From assembly GCA_039583875.1 (NCBI GenBank), contig CM077167.1, positions 153,219,010 to 153,283,009 of the forward strand: a stretch of 64,000 bases of DNA, given 5' to 3'. Both the position numbers and the translations under genes were made by a program. This DNA is from Platanthera guangdongensis. Lineage: Eukaryota; Streptophyta; Magnoliopsida; Asparagales; Orchidaceae. Of the stretch, positions 11,193-22,124 are shown in pieces. Every line of letters begins with the position of its first letter. Positions within the stretch are counted from its first letter, which is position 1. The notes under the pieces were generated by a model. The model was not told the DNA's origin and made no database searches. It saw nothing but the letters and a program-made list of their open reading frames with translations.

Positions 11193-11209
11193 TGGCGCCG
11201 TTGCCGAGG
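11193..11209 (+). other. E4 primer binding site (tRNA-Asp)
   Basis: TGGCGCCGTTGCCGAGG matches the complement of plant tRNA-Asp(GTC) 3' end at 16 of 17 positions. It starts 7 bases after the 5' LTR. The same tRNA is used by E3. Confidence 0.9.
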
Positions 11210-11554
11210 ACTTTTCTTCGTCAATATTTTGAAAACGCTTGCGCTATTACTTCTCTAAAAATAAAAAAAAATTATAATTTATATATTTAAATATTTATAA
11301 TCAACCCACTTCACCTTATTTCTACCCCACCTAAAATCTCTCGAAAAGGGTAAGGGGCTTTAAGCGCCACCATTTTACCTAGTATCGGGCGAACCCTTCA
11401 CCGGGTAGTCCTCGGGAAGTTCGAGAGCCAAGCCGTCTAAAAAAAAATCTTTTTTTTTCAAAAAAACAAAACAAAAATTTTTTTCTTTCTTTTCCTCTTT
11501 TTCTTTCTTTTCTAAGCTTTCATTCTCATCTTCCCTCGTTTTCTTTACTAGTGC
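11210..11554 (+). other. E4 untranslated leader
   Basis: Non-coding stretch between primer binding site and gag start. It contains a pyrimidine/A-rich segment (about 11440-11520) immediately before the gag ATG. No ORF or further repeat is visible. Confidence 0.7.
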
Positions 11555-12778
11555 ATGACCCGAGCGAATCCGTCGCTACTTGTTGATTTGGACCTAGAAA
11601 TCGAACGCTCCTTTCGGAGACAACTACGATTCGGGGCTTCCACTTCTCAAACAGCGGTTGAGGATTCCTTCGGGGATTGCAATTATTCTGAAATGGGAGA
11701 TCCCAACCAAGGAATGGCTCAGCAAAGGACTATGTCCGATTATGCTCGACCCAACCTGGAGGGGACTGAAACAAGTATTGTTCGACCTGCAATTGCGAAC
11801 AATAACTTCGAGCTTAAGCCTAGCATCATACAAATGGTGCAGCAATATGTACAGTTCGACGGATTACAAGATGAAGATCCGAACTTACATATTGCTAATT
11901 TTCTTGAAATCTGTGACACTTTTAAAATTAATGGTGTTTCAGACGATGCTATTAGGCTAAGACTCTTCCCATTCTCCTTAAGGACTAAAGCCAAACAGTG
12001 GTTGAGTTCTCTTCCAAGAGGATCAATCAATACTTGGAACATTTTAACTGAAAAATTTCTTTCCCGTTATTTTCCCCCCGCCAAAACTGCTAAGCTTCGA
12101 AATGATATAACTTCATATTCACAAATCGATTCCGAGACCCTCTATGACACTTGGGAGAGGTTCAAAGAACTTTTGAGAAGATGCCCACATCATGCTCTGC
12201 CTGTATGGTTGCAGGTTCAGACATTTTATAATGGGCTAAACCAAGAGACAAAGCAAATGATAGATGCCGCTTTCGCTGGTTCTTTAGACCGCAAAACTCC
12301 GGAAGCCGCTCTTGAGCTTATCGATGACATGGCGATGAACACTTATCAGTGAAATTCGTCCAGGTCTCGCCCATCTAAACCTGCAGGTATCTATGAAGTG
12401 GATTCGGTGACGCAACTGGCGATGCAAGTGGAAATGCTGAACACGAAGATCTCGGAGATGACTGCTCCCTCCGCCGCTAAGGTATATGAAAATGTGAATG
12501 CTGCTGCTGCCGAATAGGTGGATTATCTGGGGAACATACCCAGGCCTGCTCAAAATAATTCTGCCAATAATTTTTCTACTTTTTCGAATTTTTCTTCTCC
12601 TCCTGGTTTTAATGCTGCTACGAATTCTTATCATCCTGGATGGCGTAACCATCCTAATTTTTCATGGAGTAATAATGCTAACGTAGTACGCCCACCGCAC
12701 GATTTTACACCACCACCACCACCACAACAAAATTTTCAAAACCTTCCCCTTTGGAAGAGATCTTTGCTAAGTATATAA
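11555..12778 (+). pseudogene. gag: E4 gag, N-terminal and central part
   Basis: The ATG at 11555 opens a 265-codon ORF with the Athila gag core: NNFELKPSIIQMVQQYVQF, RLRLFPFSLRTKAKQWL, KFLSRYFPPAKTAKLRNDI and WERFKELLRRCPHHALPVWL. A TGA at 12350 interrupts it. The same frame continues, with a TAG near 12515, through a Gln/Asn/Pro-rich region (VDYLGNIPRPAQNN, PPPPPQQNFQNLP) to 12778. There the reading frame shifts by one base into the next ORF. The zinc knuckle usually found near 12490-12520 is not recognisable. For an element with 99.5% identical LTRs, two stops and a frameshift are notable: it was probably already defective when it moved. Confidence 0.85.
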
Positions 12779-14307
12779 GCTCAAACGATGCTACTATTAG
12801 AAACATAACGGGATCAATTAAAAATTTAGAAAATCAGGTCGGCCAACTCGCCAAGGCTTTTTATGAGAGACCACCTGGAACTCTTCCCTCGAACACTGAG
12901 CCTAACCCAAGGGAACACGCAAATGCGATTTCCCTTCGGAGCGGTAAAGTTGTTAACGAGCCCACCACAAGGGAAGAGCCAAGGGTGATTGTCCCTCCTG
13001 TTTGTACCCCCATGGAAAATGACAACTTCGATCTTGAAAAAGAAAAATCTACACTTGAAAAAGAAAAGGATAGCTCTATTATTTCTGATTCTGAAAAAAA
13101 GACAAATGGTTTTCAAAACGATGCTCCAATTGTTCTAAAGGAATTTCCGCCACCTCCTTATCCGGCTAGACTTAGGCAAGAAAAATTAGATAATCAATAT
13201 CAACGCTTTCTTGAGATATTTAAACAAATTCATATTAATTTGCCGTTTCATGAAGCGATTAGTCAAATGCCTAAGTACGCCAAATATCTTAAAGATTTAT
13301 TAACGAACAAAAAGAAATTAGAACATTTATCGCATGTAACGTTAAATGAAGAATGTTCGGCGGTCGTTAAAAACTCTACTCTTCCTAAAAAGATAAACGA
13401 TCCGGGTAGTTTTTCCATTCCTTGCGTCTTTGGTGATCTTTTTGTTAAACACGCGTTAGCGGATCTAGGAGCGAGCATCAACTTGATGCCTTTTTCTTTA
13501 TTTAAAAAGCTAGGTTTGGGCACTCTTAGCCCTACAAGAATGAGTATCCAATTAGCTGATAGGTCTATCAAGTATCCACTAGGTATCGTTGAGGACGTGC
13601 TAGTAAAGGTCGACAAATTCATCTTCCCGGTGGATTTTGTCATTCTCGATATTGAGGAGGACATCGAGGTCCCTCTTATCCTTGGTCGACCTTTCCTAGC
13701 CACCGCTCGCGCAATTATAAATGTGAGTGAGGGAAAACTTTTTCTGCATGTAGGAGATGAGGAAGTAATATTTGATATTAATAAATCGATGAAAAACTCT
13801 TTACAAAATGATGACTCTTGTTTTTTCATTGATGATTTAAAAGAAGACTCCTATTTCCCTCCAAATGATTTTTCTTCTTCCTTTTTTGGACCCTCATCAA
13901 CTATTTTTGAAAACACTGTTATGTCCGTACAAGCACCATTCGAAAATGACTCTGATTTTGGACAACAAAATCTTATTTTTGAAAATGATAAAAATTTGCC
14001 AAATTATTTTGAAAAACCACCTGACCCTGCAGAAACAAATTATCATGTTAAGAACTTCCGCCAGCATAAAAATTTTAAACCGAGCGATCAGGTTCTTCTT
14101 TTAAATTCACGTTTACGTATTTTCTTTGGAAAATCTAAATCTCGTTGGTCTGGACCGTTTGCGGTCAAGGATGTTTTTTATGATGGAACTGTGTTACTTT
14201 CGCACCCCGATAGGGGGGATTTTAAAGTAAATGGCCGTAGACTTAAACTTTATTTTTCTAATGATTATGTGCCTCCTGCAAAGGAGAATCTTGTGTTGGA
14301 CTCTTAA
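12751..14307 (+). CDS. E4 gag C-terminus, protease and integrase tail fused in one frame
   Basis: An open frame of 518 codons. Residues 1-60: gag C-terminus (NLENQVGQLAKAF, GTLPSNTEPNPREHANAISL). Residues about 225-345: aspartic protease with ADLGASINLMP as the active site in the DLGAS form usual for Athila, ADRSIKYPLGIVEDVLVKV, and LILGRPFLATARAIINV. Residues about 430-510: the GPY/F-type integrase tail (FKPSDQVLLLNSRLRIFFGK, SRWSGPFAVKD, VNGRRLKLYF). RT, RNase H and the integrase DDE core are missing between residues about 350 and 430, yet the frame is kept. The first residues overlap the gag ORF in another frame, so the ATG is probably not the true start. Confidence 0.8.
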   Translation: MEEIFAKYISSNDATIRNITGSIKNLENQVGQLAKAFYERPPGTLPSNTEPNPREHANAISLRSGKVVNEPTTREEPRVIVPPVCTPMENDNFDLEKEKSTLEKEKDSSIISDSEKKTNGFQNDAPIVLKEFPPPPYPARLRQEKLDNQYQRFLEIFKQIHINLPFHEAISQMPKYAKYLKDLLTNKKKLEHLSHVTLNEECSAVVKNSTLPKKINDPGSFSIPCVFGDLFVKHALADLGASINLMPFSLFKKLGLGTLSPTRMSIQLADRSIKYPLGIVEDVLVKVDKFIFPVDFVILDIEEDIEVPLILGRPFLATARAIINVSEGKLFLHVGDEEVIFDINKSMKNSLQNDDSCFFIDDLKEDSYFPPNDFSSSFFGPSSTIFENTVMSVQAPFENDSDFGQQNLIFENDKNLPNYFEKPPDPAETNYHVKNFRQHKNFKPSDQVLLLNSRLRIFFGKSKSRWSGPFAVKDVFYDGTVLLSHPDRGDFKVNGRRLKLYFSNDYVPPAKENLVLDS

Positions 14308-16240
14308 ACATTTATCTTGTGTGGGACATTTTTTTTTATTTTATTTTTGGACTTATTATTATTATTCTGAAACTCTTTTATTCGGACTTTAAATGATTGT
14401 AATAAAAACATTATCGGGCATCTGCCCATGGACTCTATCTATTTTTTTGCTTTTATTTTGCTCTTCCTACCGGAGGCCAATCAAGTCCATGTTCGTGGTC
14501 ACCGCTCCGCCGCTGCTGATATCAGATGGATCAAGTCATACCTGCTGACGATCAAGTACTCTAAAAAGCAAGCATGGGGGAGCGATATCCGCCTTCATCT
14601 CACGAACCCGGGGAAGTCATGTTCTTATTTATTTACTTTTCCTGCATTTTTCTTTTTCTCTTCTTCTCAGTCCCCTTCTCTTTTTCTTTATATTTCCTTC
14701 ATTGAGGGCAATGAAGAATTTAAGCATGGGGGGGTCTAGTTTCTTTTGGTCTTTTCTTTTCTGTTCTTCTTCTTTCAAAAGCAAAAATTTATGTCTTATA
14801 TTAGTATAGTATAGTATGTTATGTCATCAAAATCCAAAAAATTATAAAATATAAAACCCAAAAAAATTAGAAAAACAAAAATCAAAAAAATTGTGCTAAA
14901 ATCTATTTGAAAAACAAAACCTAAAATTATTTATATCTTTTTTTTTATGTTTCTTCTAGTGATGTGTAGGCCCGTGCGGTTTTTGTAGTTCTATATAGAT
15001 TTCTTTGAATTGGTTTTCCAAACTTATCAGTTTAACATAGCTTAGTTTTACTAGTTTCTTTTTCCTTAAATATAGGCATCCAATTTTTACGTTTTAAGTT
15101 AGCAATTTGTAGTTATGTCTTTTTATTCGGTTAGTTGCTTACGAATGGTTGCTAGGTAATGTTATCTCTTTTTCATTTGCGGGGTAGTCTTTCTTGGTGT
15201 CTAGAACTTGTACCAAGCTACTCTCGAAGCATTTGCGCCGTTTTTACGTTCTTTAGAAATGATTTTGGCCACCATTTGAATAGTTTGAGCTTTTCTTGCC
15301 CACCAAAAACAAAACCCTTGCAAAACAATTTTGGGCCTTTTCCTTTTTTCTTTGTTTTTAGCTCCACCTTTCATTTCATTATGTTCACCAAAGCCAAATA
15401 TCTTTCCTATTTTTGCACTATAACTTTGAGCTTAAAAATTATTTTTGTGGGAAGGGTATTATTTTTGAAATGAATAGGAAATTCTCAAGCTTATTTTTGG
15501 AGCTTTCTTATCAAATGTTATTCAAAAGGAAAAAATTGAGAAAAAAAAAATATATCATTACAAAATCAAAAAAATGAATGCAAAAAGTTTATGTTTGGCC
15601 AAGTTTATAAAAGAAAAAACTTTCATGGCCTTGTTTTTGTAGTTTCATATTGGAAAAATGACATACTCGTTATTTCTCACTTTTTATGCTATGTTTAAGC
15701 TCACCTTGGTTTAGTGCCTAAAACCTTCATGTTTATCTTTGATTCCACTTCCTAATCATTTACCTAAGACAAGTTTTAATGCCTAGTAGAAGTCCTATTG
15801 ATCTTAGAACGTAAATTCGCGTAGTGGAGAAAGTGTGAACGTACAAGCCTATGGCCACCATCATTGATGGATTTCTTTGGAGGTTATCTTGGAGTGTTTT
15901 AGGGTTAATGTTTATCTAGCAACCTAGTAGTTTGTTAATGCGCCGTTTATTTAGAACCTCTACTTTTTGTTGTCCTTATTTTCATTTATTTTGGATGCCT
16001 TGTTTTTAAGATTTAGAAATGTGTAGACTTTTCTTATGTTCTAATGATATTTTTAGGTCTCCACTTTCAAGTTTTCTACTGTGCACTTCTCACCCCACTA
16101 GTTGTTAACATAGGAATTAGGATAGTTTAATTTTTTCATGTTTTGTTTTTCTTAATTATGAAACCTAAATTAGCTTTGTTTATTTTCTATTTCCTTCCCT
16201 TGTTTTCATCTTTATTTGCTTGAGGGCAAGCAAATGTCTA
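14308..16240 (+). other. E4 3' non-coding region with extra PPT-like motifs
   Basis: AT-rich sequence with long T and A runs and no credible coding frame. AAGCATGGGGGAG occurs at about 14570-14582 and AAGCATGGGGGGG at about 14722-14734. Both are near-copies of the terminal polypurine tract at 16240. Between 14428 and 14739 an open frame of 103 codons exists, but it spans both PPT-like sites and has no recognisable domain. Confidence 0.65.
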
Positions 16241-16254
16241 AGCATGGGGGAGTT
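16241..16254 (+). other. E4 polypurine tract
   Basis: AGCATGGGGGAGTT ends directly at the 3' LTR start TGATGACTAG. Confidence 0.85.
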
Positions 16255-17585
16255 TGATGACTAGCTTTATCTATAAATATTTTTTATAGCTTGTATGTTA
16301 TGTTTAATTTAGTGTTTTATGTTTAATTTTATATTATATGTTTAACGTGTGTTTTATTTTATGTGTTATGTTATTTATATGTTGTATGTTTTATTTATAT
16401 TATGCATTGTATAATCATTAACTAATGTTTGTATTGTTTTGTTTTGTTTTATTTATAGGTCCAAAGTCCAAGCATGGTGCAGCCCACAATTTGCATGGCC
16501 GGCTTCTTCCCAACTTCAAGGTGCAACCCACATTGGTGCAGCCCACATTGATAAAGCCTACATGATGCAGCCCTCAAGCTCCAACCCCACCCCCCTTGCC
16601 CCCTCTTCTTCATTCCATTCTAGAACCTTCTCCCTCATCTATAAAAAGAACCCATATTCCATGCTTTTGGAGGATTGAATTTTGGAGGGCAAGTGAAGTG
16701 CTAGTTTAAGTGGAGAGTGCTTGTGAGTGTTAGTTTTATTATTGTGTTAGTTCTCTTTTCAATTAGTGCAAGTTTTTTTCATTAGTGCAAGTTTCCTTTA
16801 TAGCATAGTTTAGTGTTCTTTTTAATATTTTTGTGTACTTCTTTTGCATAATATCAATGAAATTCTTTTCTCTTTATTTTGTTGTTTCCTTTTGCAATAT
16901 GCATAGCTAATTCCATCTTAGCATTTGATCATGAGGATCCATGATTTGAAATGAGAATTATTTTTATTTCATAGTTTTATTTTTGCGTAATTCTACTCGG
17001 TCCTTCTTTGAATAATTATTGTGTCGACTCCGTATTTCCGGTATACGGTAGTAGGCTTATGATCTCATATTCGAGTAGCCGAGAGGCTCGTGGATGTGAA
17101 AGATCACTCAAAGAAGGAAGGAGTTGAATGCAACCCTAGAGATAGGACGACGTAAATCCTCCGGATTGGAGTCAAATCCAATAGTGCGGATCACCTCGAT
17201 AATGCAACTTTAGGTTTCTTTGGTTTGTAAAGAGATTTCGATCGAAGAGTCTATAAGTTAGGAGACCTAATGCTCTAGCGAGATTTTGTCTTATTTTCGG
17301 ATCCGTCACGGCCGAGTTGGATTTGCAAATTTAAAACTATGCCCTTCTATTTTCTCATTTCATTTCATGGTGAATCAATGATCGAATGCTAGCCTTTTTA
17401 TATAAGTTTTCGTCTCGCAATTTATCGTTCATTTTACTTCTTAAAAAATTCTCAAAATCCCAATAGTCTTCCGGTAGGATAATAGTTAGAGCGCGAGTAG
17501 AAGTACTTGACAACCCCGTGTTTAAATACGACCTTGGTACTACAATTCGACAGGTACGCTTGCCTATTCGGGTTTTGGCCCACCA
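16255..17585 (+). repeat. E4 3' LTR with internal deletion
   Basis: 1331 bases, collinear with the 5' LTR except for a deletion of about 146 bases near its start. TGATGACTAG is joined directly to CTTTATCTATA, with TAG present at both edges of the lost segment. The lost segment is upstream U3. Since the 3' LTR supplies U3 for the next copy, the deletion most likely happened after integration. Confidence 0.95.
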
Positions 17586-18585
17586 CCTCCCACCTATCCA
17601 ACTGATTTGTTGGACTAGGCACAAACTCCACCAATATGCTCCTCAGAGCTTACACCTCAAGCCCTCAGCCTATAATACAGATTCTTCATAGAATCCAAAC
17701 TTAGAACCACAAGGGTTCCTACCACAGAGCTCTACAGAGCTCCTACAGCTCAGTGATCCACTGCTAACCTACCTCAGCGTTATTTCTAAGGCCTACAACT
17801 CAGGCTCTTCAGCCCTAAAGCTTCAGGCACACATCACTACTCTCAGAGTGTTGCAGCACTCCTACAACCTAGTACCCCAACCAGGTACCTACAACTCAGC
17901 CTCCTCCAAGGCCTACAACTCAATAACACACTTGTCACGTATAGTTCAGTGACTCTCCAGTCACCTACCTCGGGCATAAGGCTCTACAGTCAGGCTGGGA
18001 GGACAACCCTACCTCAGATCCACACTTGGATCCTACCTCAGAGAGAAACATTCTCCTACCTCAGGCAATAAAGCCCTACAGCTCAGATCCATAATTGGAT
18101 CCTACCTCAGTACCCTAATAGGGCACCTACCTTAGTGACTAATTAGTCGCATACCTCCGGCACAAAGTGCCATATACTCAGATTCAGATAAGCTGAATCT
18201 TATAGGAAGAGAATACATAAAAGTTACGAAAAATAAACAACTGACTCAGAGATAAGTCTCTGAGTCCACCTCGCTGGACTGAGTAGATTTCAGTCTAGCA
18301 CACTTGTTGTAGAAGGAATTAGTCCTCTTCTATAGCTAACTCTTTTCTGCTGCACAGATGAGCAGTAACCTGCTTGCTGAATGGAAGAATCATCTTCTCT
18401 ATTATTGAAAGAACAATCTTACTGAGCTTGAAGAGCTCAGCTAACATCCTTTTCCTTGGCGGCTATCCCTGCTGGACTTTAGCTTTCAAGCTTTGTGGAG
18501 AAGATGATGTCCAACTGCCTCTTATTTTCTTTATCCGTTCGATCTCTTTTGTTTTCTGTTCGTTAGCCTAATCCCTTTTCATTTT

Positions 18586-18600
18586 CCTTTTTATATACAT
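18586..18600 (-). promoter_or_regulatory. Probable TATA box of E2 LTR
   Basis: ATGTATATAAAAAGG on the minus strand. The arrays lie upstream of it (higher coordinates) and the CCTACCTCAG-rich R/U5 region downstream. Confidence 0.6.
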
Positions 18601-18793
18601 TGATTTGAATCAACAACACACTTGTATGTGGCCCCAACCAAGGTTTGATGAGCCCCACCTTCTCCAGAAAAGGGCAAGGGAACTTTCAACGCCATTGCAG
18701 CTTTCCCGCAATGGCTACATGTAAGTTGACTTTGATGACATCGACAATGGTCATCACCATTTGGACTTAGAAAATATTCCAGAAATCCAAAAA

Positions 18794-18822
18794 GCATTGA
18801 GTGATGTTAAGTCACTCAATGC
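18794..18822. repeat. GTTGAGTGA-type palindrome in E2 LTR
   Basis: Perfect 11-base arms GCATTGAGTGA (18794-18804) and TCACTCAATGC (18812-18822) flank a 7-base loop. The same type occurs twice in 19043-19210 and in the E1 LTR at 22334-22364. Confidence 0.8.
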
Positions 18823-19042
18823 CATCAGTCTTGACTCTCAGTTCTTTTGGACATGTGATTTTTCTCTGGATTTGTCTAGTGGTTTCTTCTTAACAGCTGT
18901 GACAGACCTTTGTCTCAACGCTTTCTTCTTATCTACTGAGGCAAGTCTCTGTCTCAGCGGTATCTTCACAGCATTCTCAGCGGTTTTTTCTTCATAGCCG
19001 AGTCTATCTTCTGTCTCAATGGATTTCCTTTTAAATGTCTCA

Positions 19043-19210
19043 TCGCTTCCTTATTCATTAGAAGCGTTGAGTGAACCTGCTTCACTAAACGCTTCTGGAC
19101 TTAGAGAAATTCAGCTAGTTTTGTCTCAGTGCTTCCTTCTTCATTAGAAGCATTGAGTGAACCTGCTTCACTCAATGCTTCTTGACTTAGAGAAATTCAG
19201 CTTGTTTTGT
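19043..19210. repeat. Two-copy tandem repeat, about 84 bases, in E2 U3
   Basis: Each copy carries GCTTCCTT(A/C)TTCATTAGAAGC followed by TTGAGTGAACCTGCTTCACT and GACTTAGAGAAATTCAGCT. The copies differ at only a few positions. Each contains the GTTGAGTGA palindrome. Further decayed copies of the CTTCTTCTCAGC motif follow to about 19310. Confidence 0.75.
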
Positions 19211-19439
19211 CTCATCTATCTCAGCACTCTCAACGCCTTCTTCTCAGCTATATCAAATGTCTCAGCAGTCTCAATGCCTTCTTCTCAGCTATGTCAGCGG
19301 TCTCAGCACTTTTTGCCTTTGTCAGTTTCTCTGGCTTTATATGCGTTTGACGATTTGTGGGCTGAGCTCGACGAACTCTAATCTTCTCAGCAGTCTTAAC
19401 ACTTTTTGCCTTAGTTGATTTTTGCTGGCTTTAGCTTAA

Positions 19440-19635
19440 CAAGTGTTGAGTTGAGTTCGACGATTTGTAAGCTGAGCTCGACGAATTGCAAACTAAGCTC
19501 GACGAACTTCAAGCTGAGCTCGACGAAATTTGAAACCTGAGCTCTTATACTTATCCTAAGGAATGTTGAGCTGAGCTCGACAAACATCGTGCTGAGCTCG
19601 ATGAATGTCGAGCTGAGCTCGACGAAATTTGAGTT
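19440..19635 (-). repeat. GAGCTCGACGAA array in E2 U3
   Basis: About eight spaced copies of (A)GCT(C/G)AGCTCGACGAA with a variable 8-15 base filler. The same core is in the E9 LTR (54163-54420) and in the E9 pol-aORF spacer, which suggests that E2 and E9 share a lineage of U3 elements. Confidence 0.8.
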
Positions 19636-19778
19636 TACTACCAAACTCATTTTCTTCACCTGTCCAATCATGGAGTACCTGTATGCATGAACTACACATC
19701 AAATACTTTATGCTCATTAGCATGATTGGTGATGCCCCTTCAAATCCTGAGGAATATTGTAGGGCACAATTCCCAACA

Positions 19779-21038
19779 GAAGAGCTGGGTGAAGAGTATA
19801 CCTTAGATGGTCTAGGCTGATCCTGGAAAGATTCCTCATCTAATCTAGCCAACAGCCCAATGTAAACTTCATCTTCATCATCTAACTCTGAGGAGGATGA
19901 GTCAGTCTAGCTTTTATCCTTCTTAGCAATGAAGGTCATCTCCTTCTTTCCCTTCTTATGGTGGTGATTTTTCTCATCAGCCTCCCCCTTCTTCACATGA
20001 CATTCAGCCACAACATGCCCTGGCTTGCTGCTGCAAAAATAGATAACCTTATTAGAAAAATGTTTACTAGGTTTTGGGGCATACCTGCTCTCGTTGGAGG
20101 GTTTCTTCTTAGTTCTGTAATATTCATCCTTGTGTTGAAAGGAAGATGTAGGTTTTCTCCTCCACCCCTTCTTCTTCATTATCTTCAGAAACTGTCTTGA
20201 GAAAGCAGCAAATTCTTCATCAGACATATTATAGCCTGATGTCTCTTTATCTGAACTTTCTGACTCAGCTGGCCTTCTTGGGGGAGAAGGATTCTTCTCC
20301 TTGATCCTCTTAGAGCTATCAGCCTTGAAGGCCACAGCAGATTATTTGTCCTGGACTTTGCTGGTCTTCTCTTCCTCCTTCCTTGCAGTCAGCTGCATCT
20401 CATATGACAACAACTTACCAAATAGTGTGGATGGTGGAGTATCTGCCAGCTTTGACACTACTCTAACGACACATATCTTAGTATCTCAGTCTCTATTAAG
20501 AGACCTAAAGAACTAATCATTTAGCTCATAGTTGCTAAAGACCCAGCCATAGGTCCTTAGCTTATTAATAGTTCTAAAAATCTTTTATAGCAGCTAGCTA
20601 TGTCTCCTCCCTGATCTGTTTGAAAGCTTCGTACTCTTGATTGAGCATTGTCTTTCTATCATCTTTGACTTCCTCAGTACATTCCATGTAAATTACCAAA
20701 GTGTCCCACATTTCTTTTAAGGTCTTGCAGTGCACCAAGTTTTGAAAGGTGGAGTCATTTATGACACTAATTATAATGTTTTATGCACTTTTATCCATTG
20801 TAGCTAAAATGACTTCATCCTTAGTCATTTTAGTATGCCTCTTTGGAGTTTGAATGTTTGCATCAAAGATATATACCTTCATAGGGATGAAGGGTCCTTC
20901 CAGAACTATTATGTAGATCTTAGGATCAGATGCCTCCATGAACAATCTGACCCTTTTCTTCCATATACCAAAATTTTCCTTCCTGCTGAGAGGAAGTTTC
21001 ATGGATCCTAGCTCTTTGTGATTCTCTCCTGAACCCAT
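19779..21038 (-). pseudogene. gag: E1 gag, broken, cut by E2
   Basis: It starts at 21038 with MGSGENHKELGSMKLPLSRK, followed by FGIWKKRVRLFMEASDPKIY and MTKDEVILATMDKSA (20781-21038). The middle is broken by stops. The second open part (19907-20335) has FAAFSRQFLKIMKKKGWRRK, then a damaged zinc knuckle in which the first Cys is Tyr (IYFCSSKPGHVVAEC), then a His/Lys-rich tail. At 19779 the frame runs into the E2 LTR without a stop, giving a second gag-LTR chimera (19556-19852). Compared with E2 and E7 gag it is collinear from start to coiled-coil region. Confidence 0.85.
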
Positions 21039-21102
21039 CTGGACCTTCTGACAGCTACCCTAGAGATGTACTCAGACTGTTAAGCCTCTCTTGAGTAACC
21101 TC

Positions 21103-21114
21103 CCTCTGGTACCA
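21103..21114 (-). other. E1 primer binding site (initiator tRNA-Met)
   Basis: TGGTACCAGAGG on the minus strand, two changes from TGGTATCAGAGC. It lies two bases inside the LTR. Confidence 0.75.
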
Positions 21115-22111
21115 CTTGAAAGTCTTTGAATATAAGTGTAGCTTATCACCTAGAGGGGGGGGGGGGGTTAATAGGTTATTAGAGTCTTTTGGATTCTTTA
21201 AAACCTTTTACTGTTTTAGGTCCTACTATGTTTTCTTAGTTCCACTTTCAAGAAAATAATACACAGCACACCAGATATTTATAGTGGTTCCCCTGTATAT
21301 GAGTACATCCACTATCCCTCCCGCCTTTCTAATAGTATGTTAGACAAGACAGTTCTCCAAAAACTTGGCTCCATAGAGATTACAATACGATCCCACCGGA
21401 TCACTCAGTCTCCACTGAGACTTACAATACTAGCACTCAGCCCCATCACACAGTAATCACCTGATCACCTAACACAGGTACAAATGCCCTTCAACACAGG
21501 CTAGGAGATCAGCCCTAACACACAAATCCTACACTAGATCCTACTCTAAGCTTTTATAACTTAGGTTTTACAACACTGATCTAACAGATCCACACACAGC
21601 CTATAAAATCTAGGCCTTACAACAAAGATCTTGAATAGATCCATAGAATTTGAAAAATTAAAATGAATTTGACTCAAGAAATTTTGTTCTTTGAATCAAC
21701 TGCTTCCAGAGTCGAGTGAATCTCAGCTTTATCTTCTTCTCAGCAATAAGAAAGACAATCTTCAATGATCTGCTGCTTGTATTGGAAGTTACTCAGAATC
21801 TTGATTATGATCTTGCTAATGAAGAAGGAAAGAATGTGAATGATTGTCTTTGATTAGTTAACCTATAAGGTAGAATTAAATTGCTCTAACTTTCCTTTTG
21901 TCCTAGACTGATTCTTCTTCCTCAGAGTAACCCTCTGATCATGCTGTAGCAGATGTTGATTGCAGCAGCTAACTCAGAGACTCTTTAGATTTGTCAAATT
22001 TGAAGTTCTTGTCTCTACAAAACTGGCGGGGGGAAGAAGACGAACTCCCGCTCCTCTTTTTGCAAAATGAATTGATTTGTCAGAATATTATCTCGATCCA
22101 GATCTCATTCT

Positions 22112-22124
22112 CTATTTATAATCC
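22112..22124 (-). promoter_or_regulatory. Probable TATA box of E1 LTR
   Basis: GGATTATAAATAG on the minus strand, downstream of both palindrome groups of this LTR. Confidence 0.6.

Larger units (their letters stand above)
9710..17585 (+). mobile_element. E4: young non-autonomous Ty3/gypsy Athila-type element
   Basis: The LTRs at 9710-11186 and 16255-17585 are nearly identical: I counted 6 substitutions over about 1,330 aligned bases plus a few homopolymer length changes. A perfect 5-base target duplication is present. Order on the plus strand: LTR, tRNA-Asp primer binding site, gag, protease, an integrase C-terminal tail in the same frame, a long non-coding region with three PPT-like motifs, PPT, LTR. 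RT, RNase H and the integrase catalytic core are absent. It is the youngest element here by LTR identity. Confidence 0.95.
1..19778 (-). mobile_element. E2: Ty1/copia element, interrupted by E3 and E4, left end outside window
   Basis: Pieces of one minus-strand element lie at 1-332, 7679-9709 and 17586-19778. In transcription order these are the 5' LTR (17586-19778 plus 9509-9709), the primer binding site, gag (9430 to 7679) and more degenerate gag-like sequence (332 to 1). Everything else inside this span is inserted gypsy DNA (E3, E4). The LTR ends in TGTTGG at 19778 on the minus strand, and the next bases are gag of E1, so E2 inserted into E1. The 3' half of E2 (pol, 3' LTR) is beyond the left edge, so its own target duplication cannot be checked. 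Confidence 0.85.
17586..19778 (-). repeat. E2 5' LTR, outer piece
   Basis: This is the continuation of 9509-9709 after E4 (17586-17590 is the duplicated target). The transcribed part (17600-18230) is full of CCTACCTCAG and CCTACAACTCAG repeats shared with E1, E5 and E7 LTRs. U3 has a TATA box at 18586-18600, palindromes at 18794-18822, an 84-base tandem repeat at 19043-19210, and a CTCGACGAA array. It ends CCCAACA at 19778. The joined LTR is about 2.4 kb, the longest copia LTR here. Confidence 0.85.

Noticed and set aside
14428..14739. 103-codon ORF after E4 protease as a possible env-like gene or host exon
   Set aside because: It spans two polypurine-like motifs and T-runs and has no recognisable domain.
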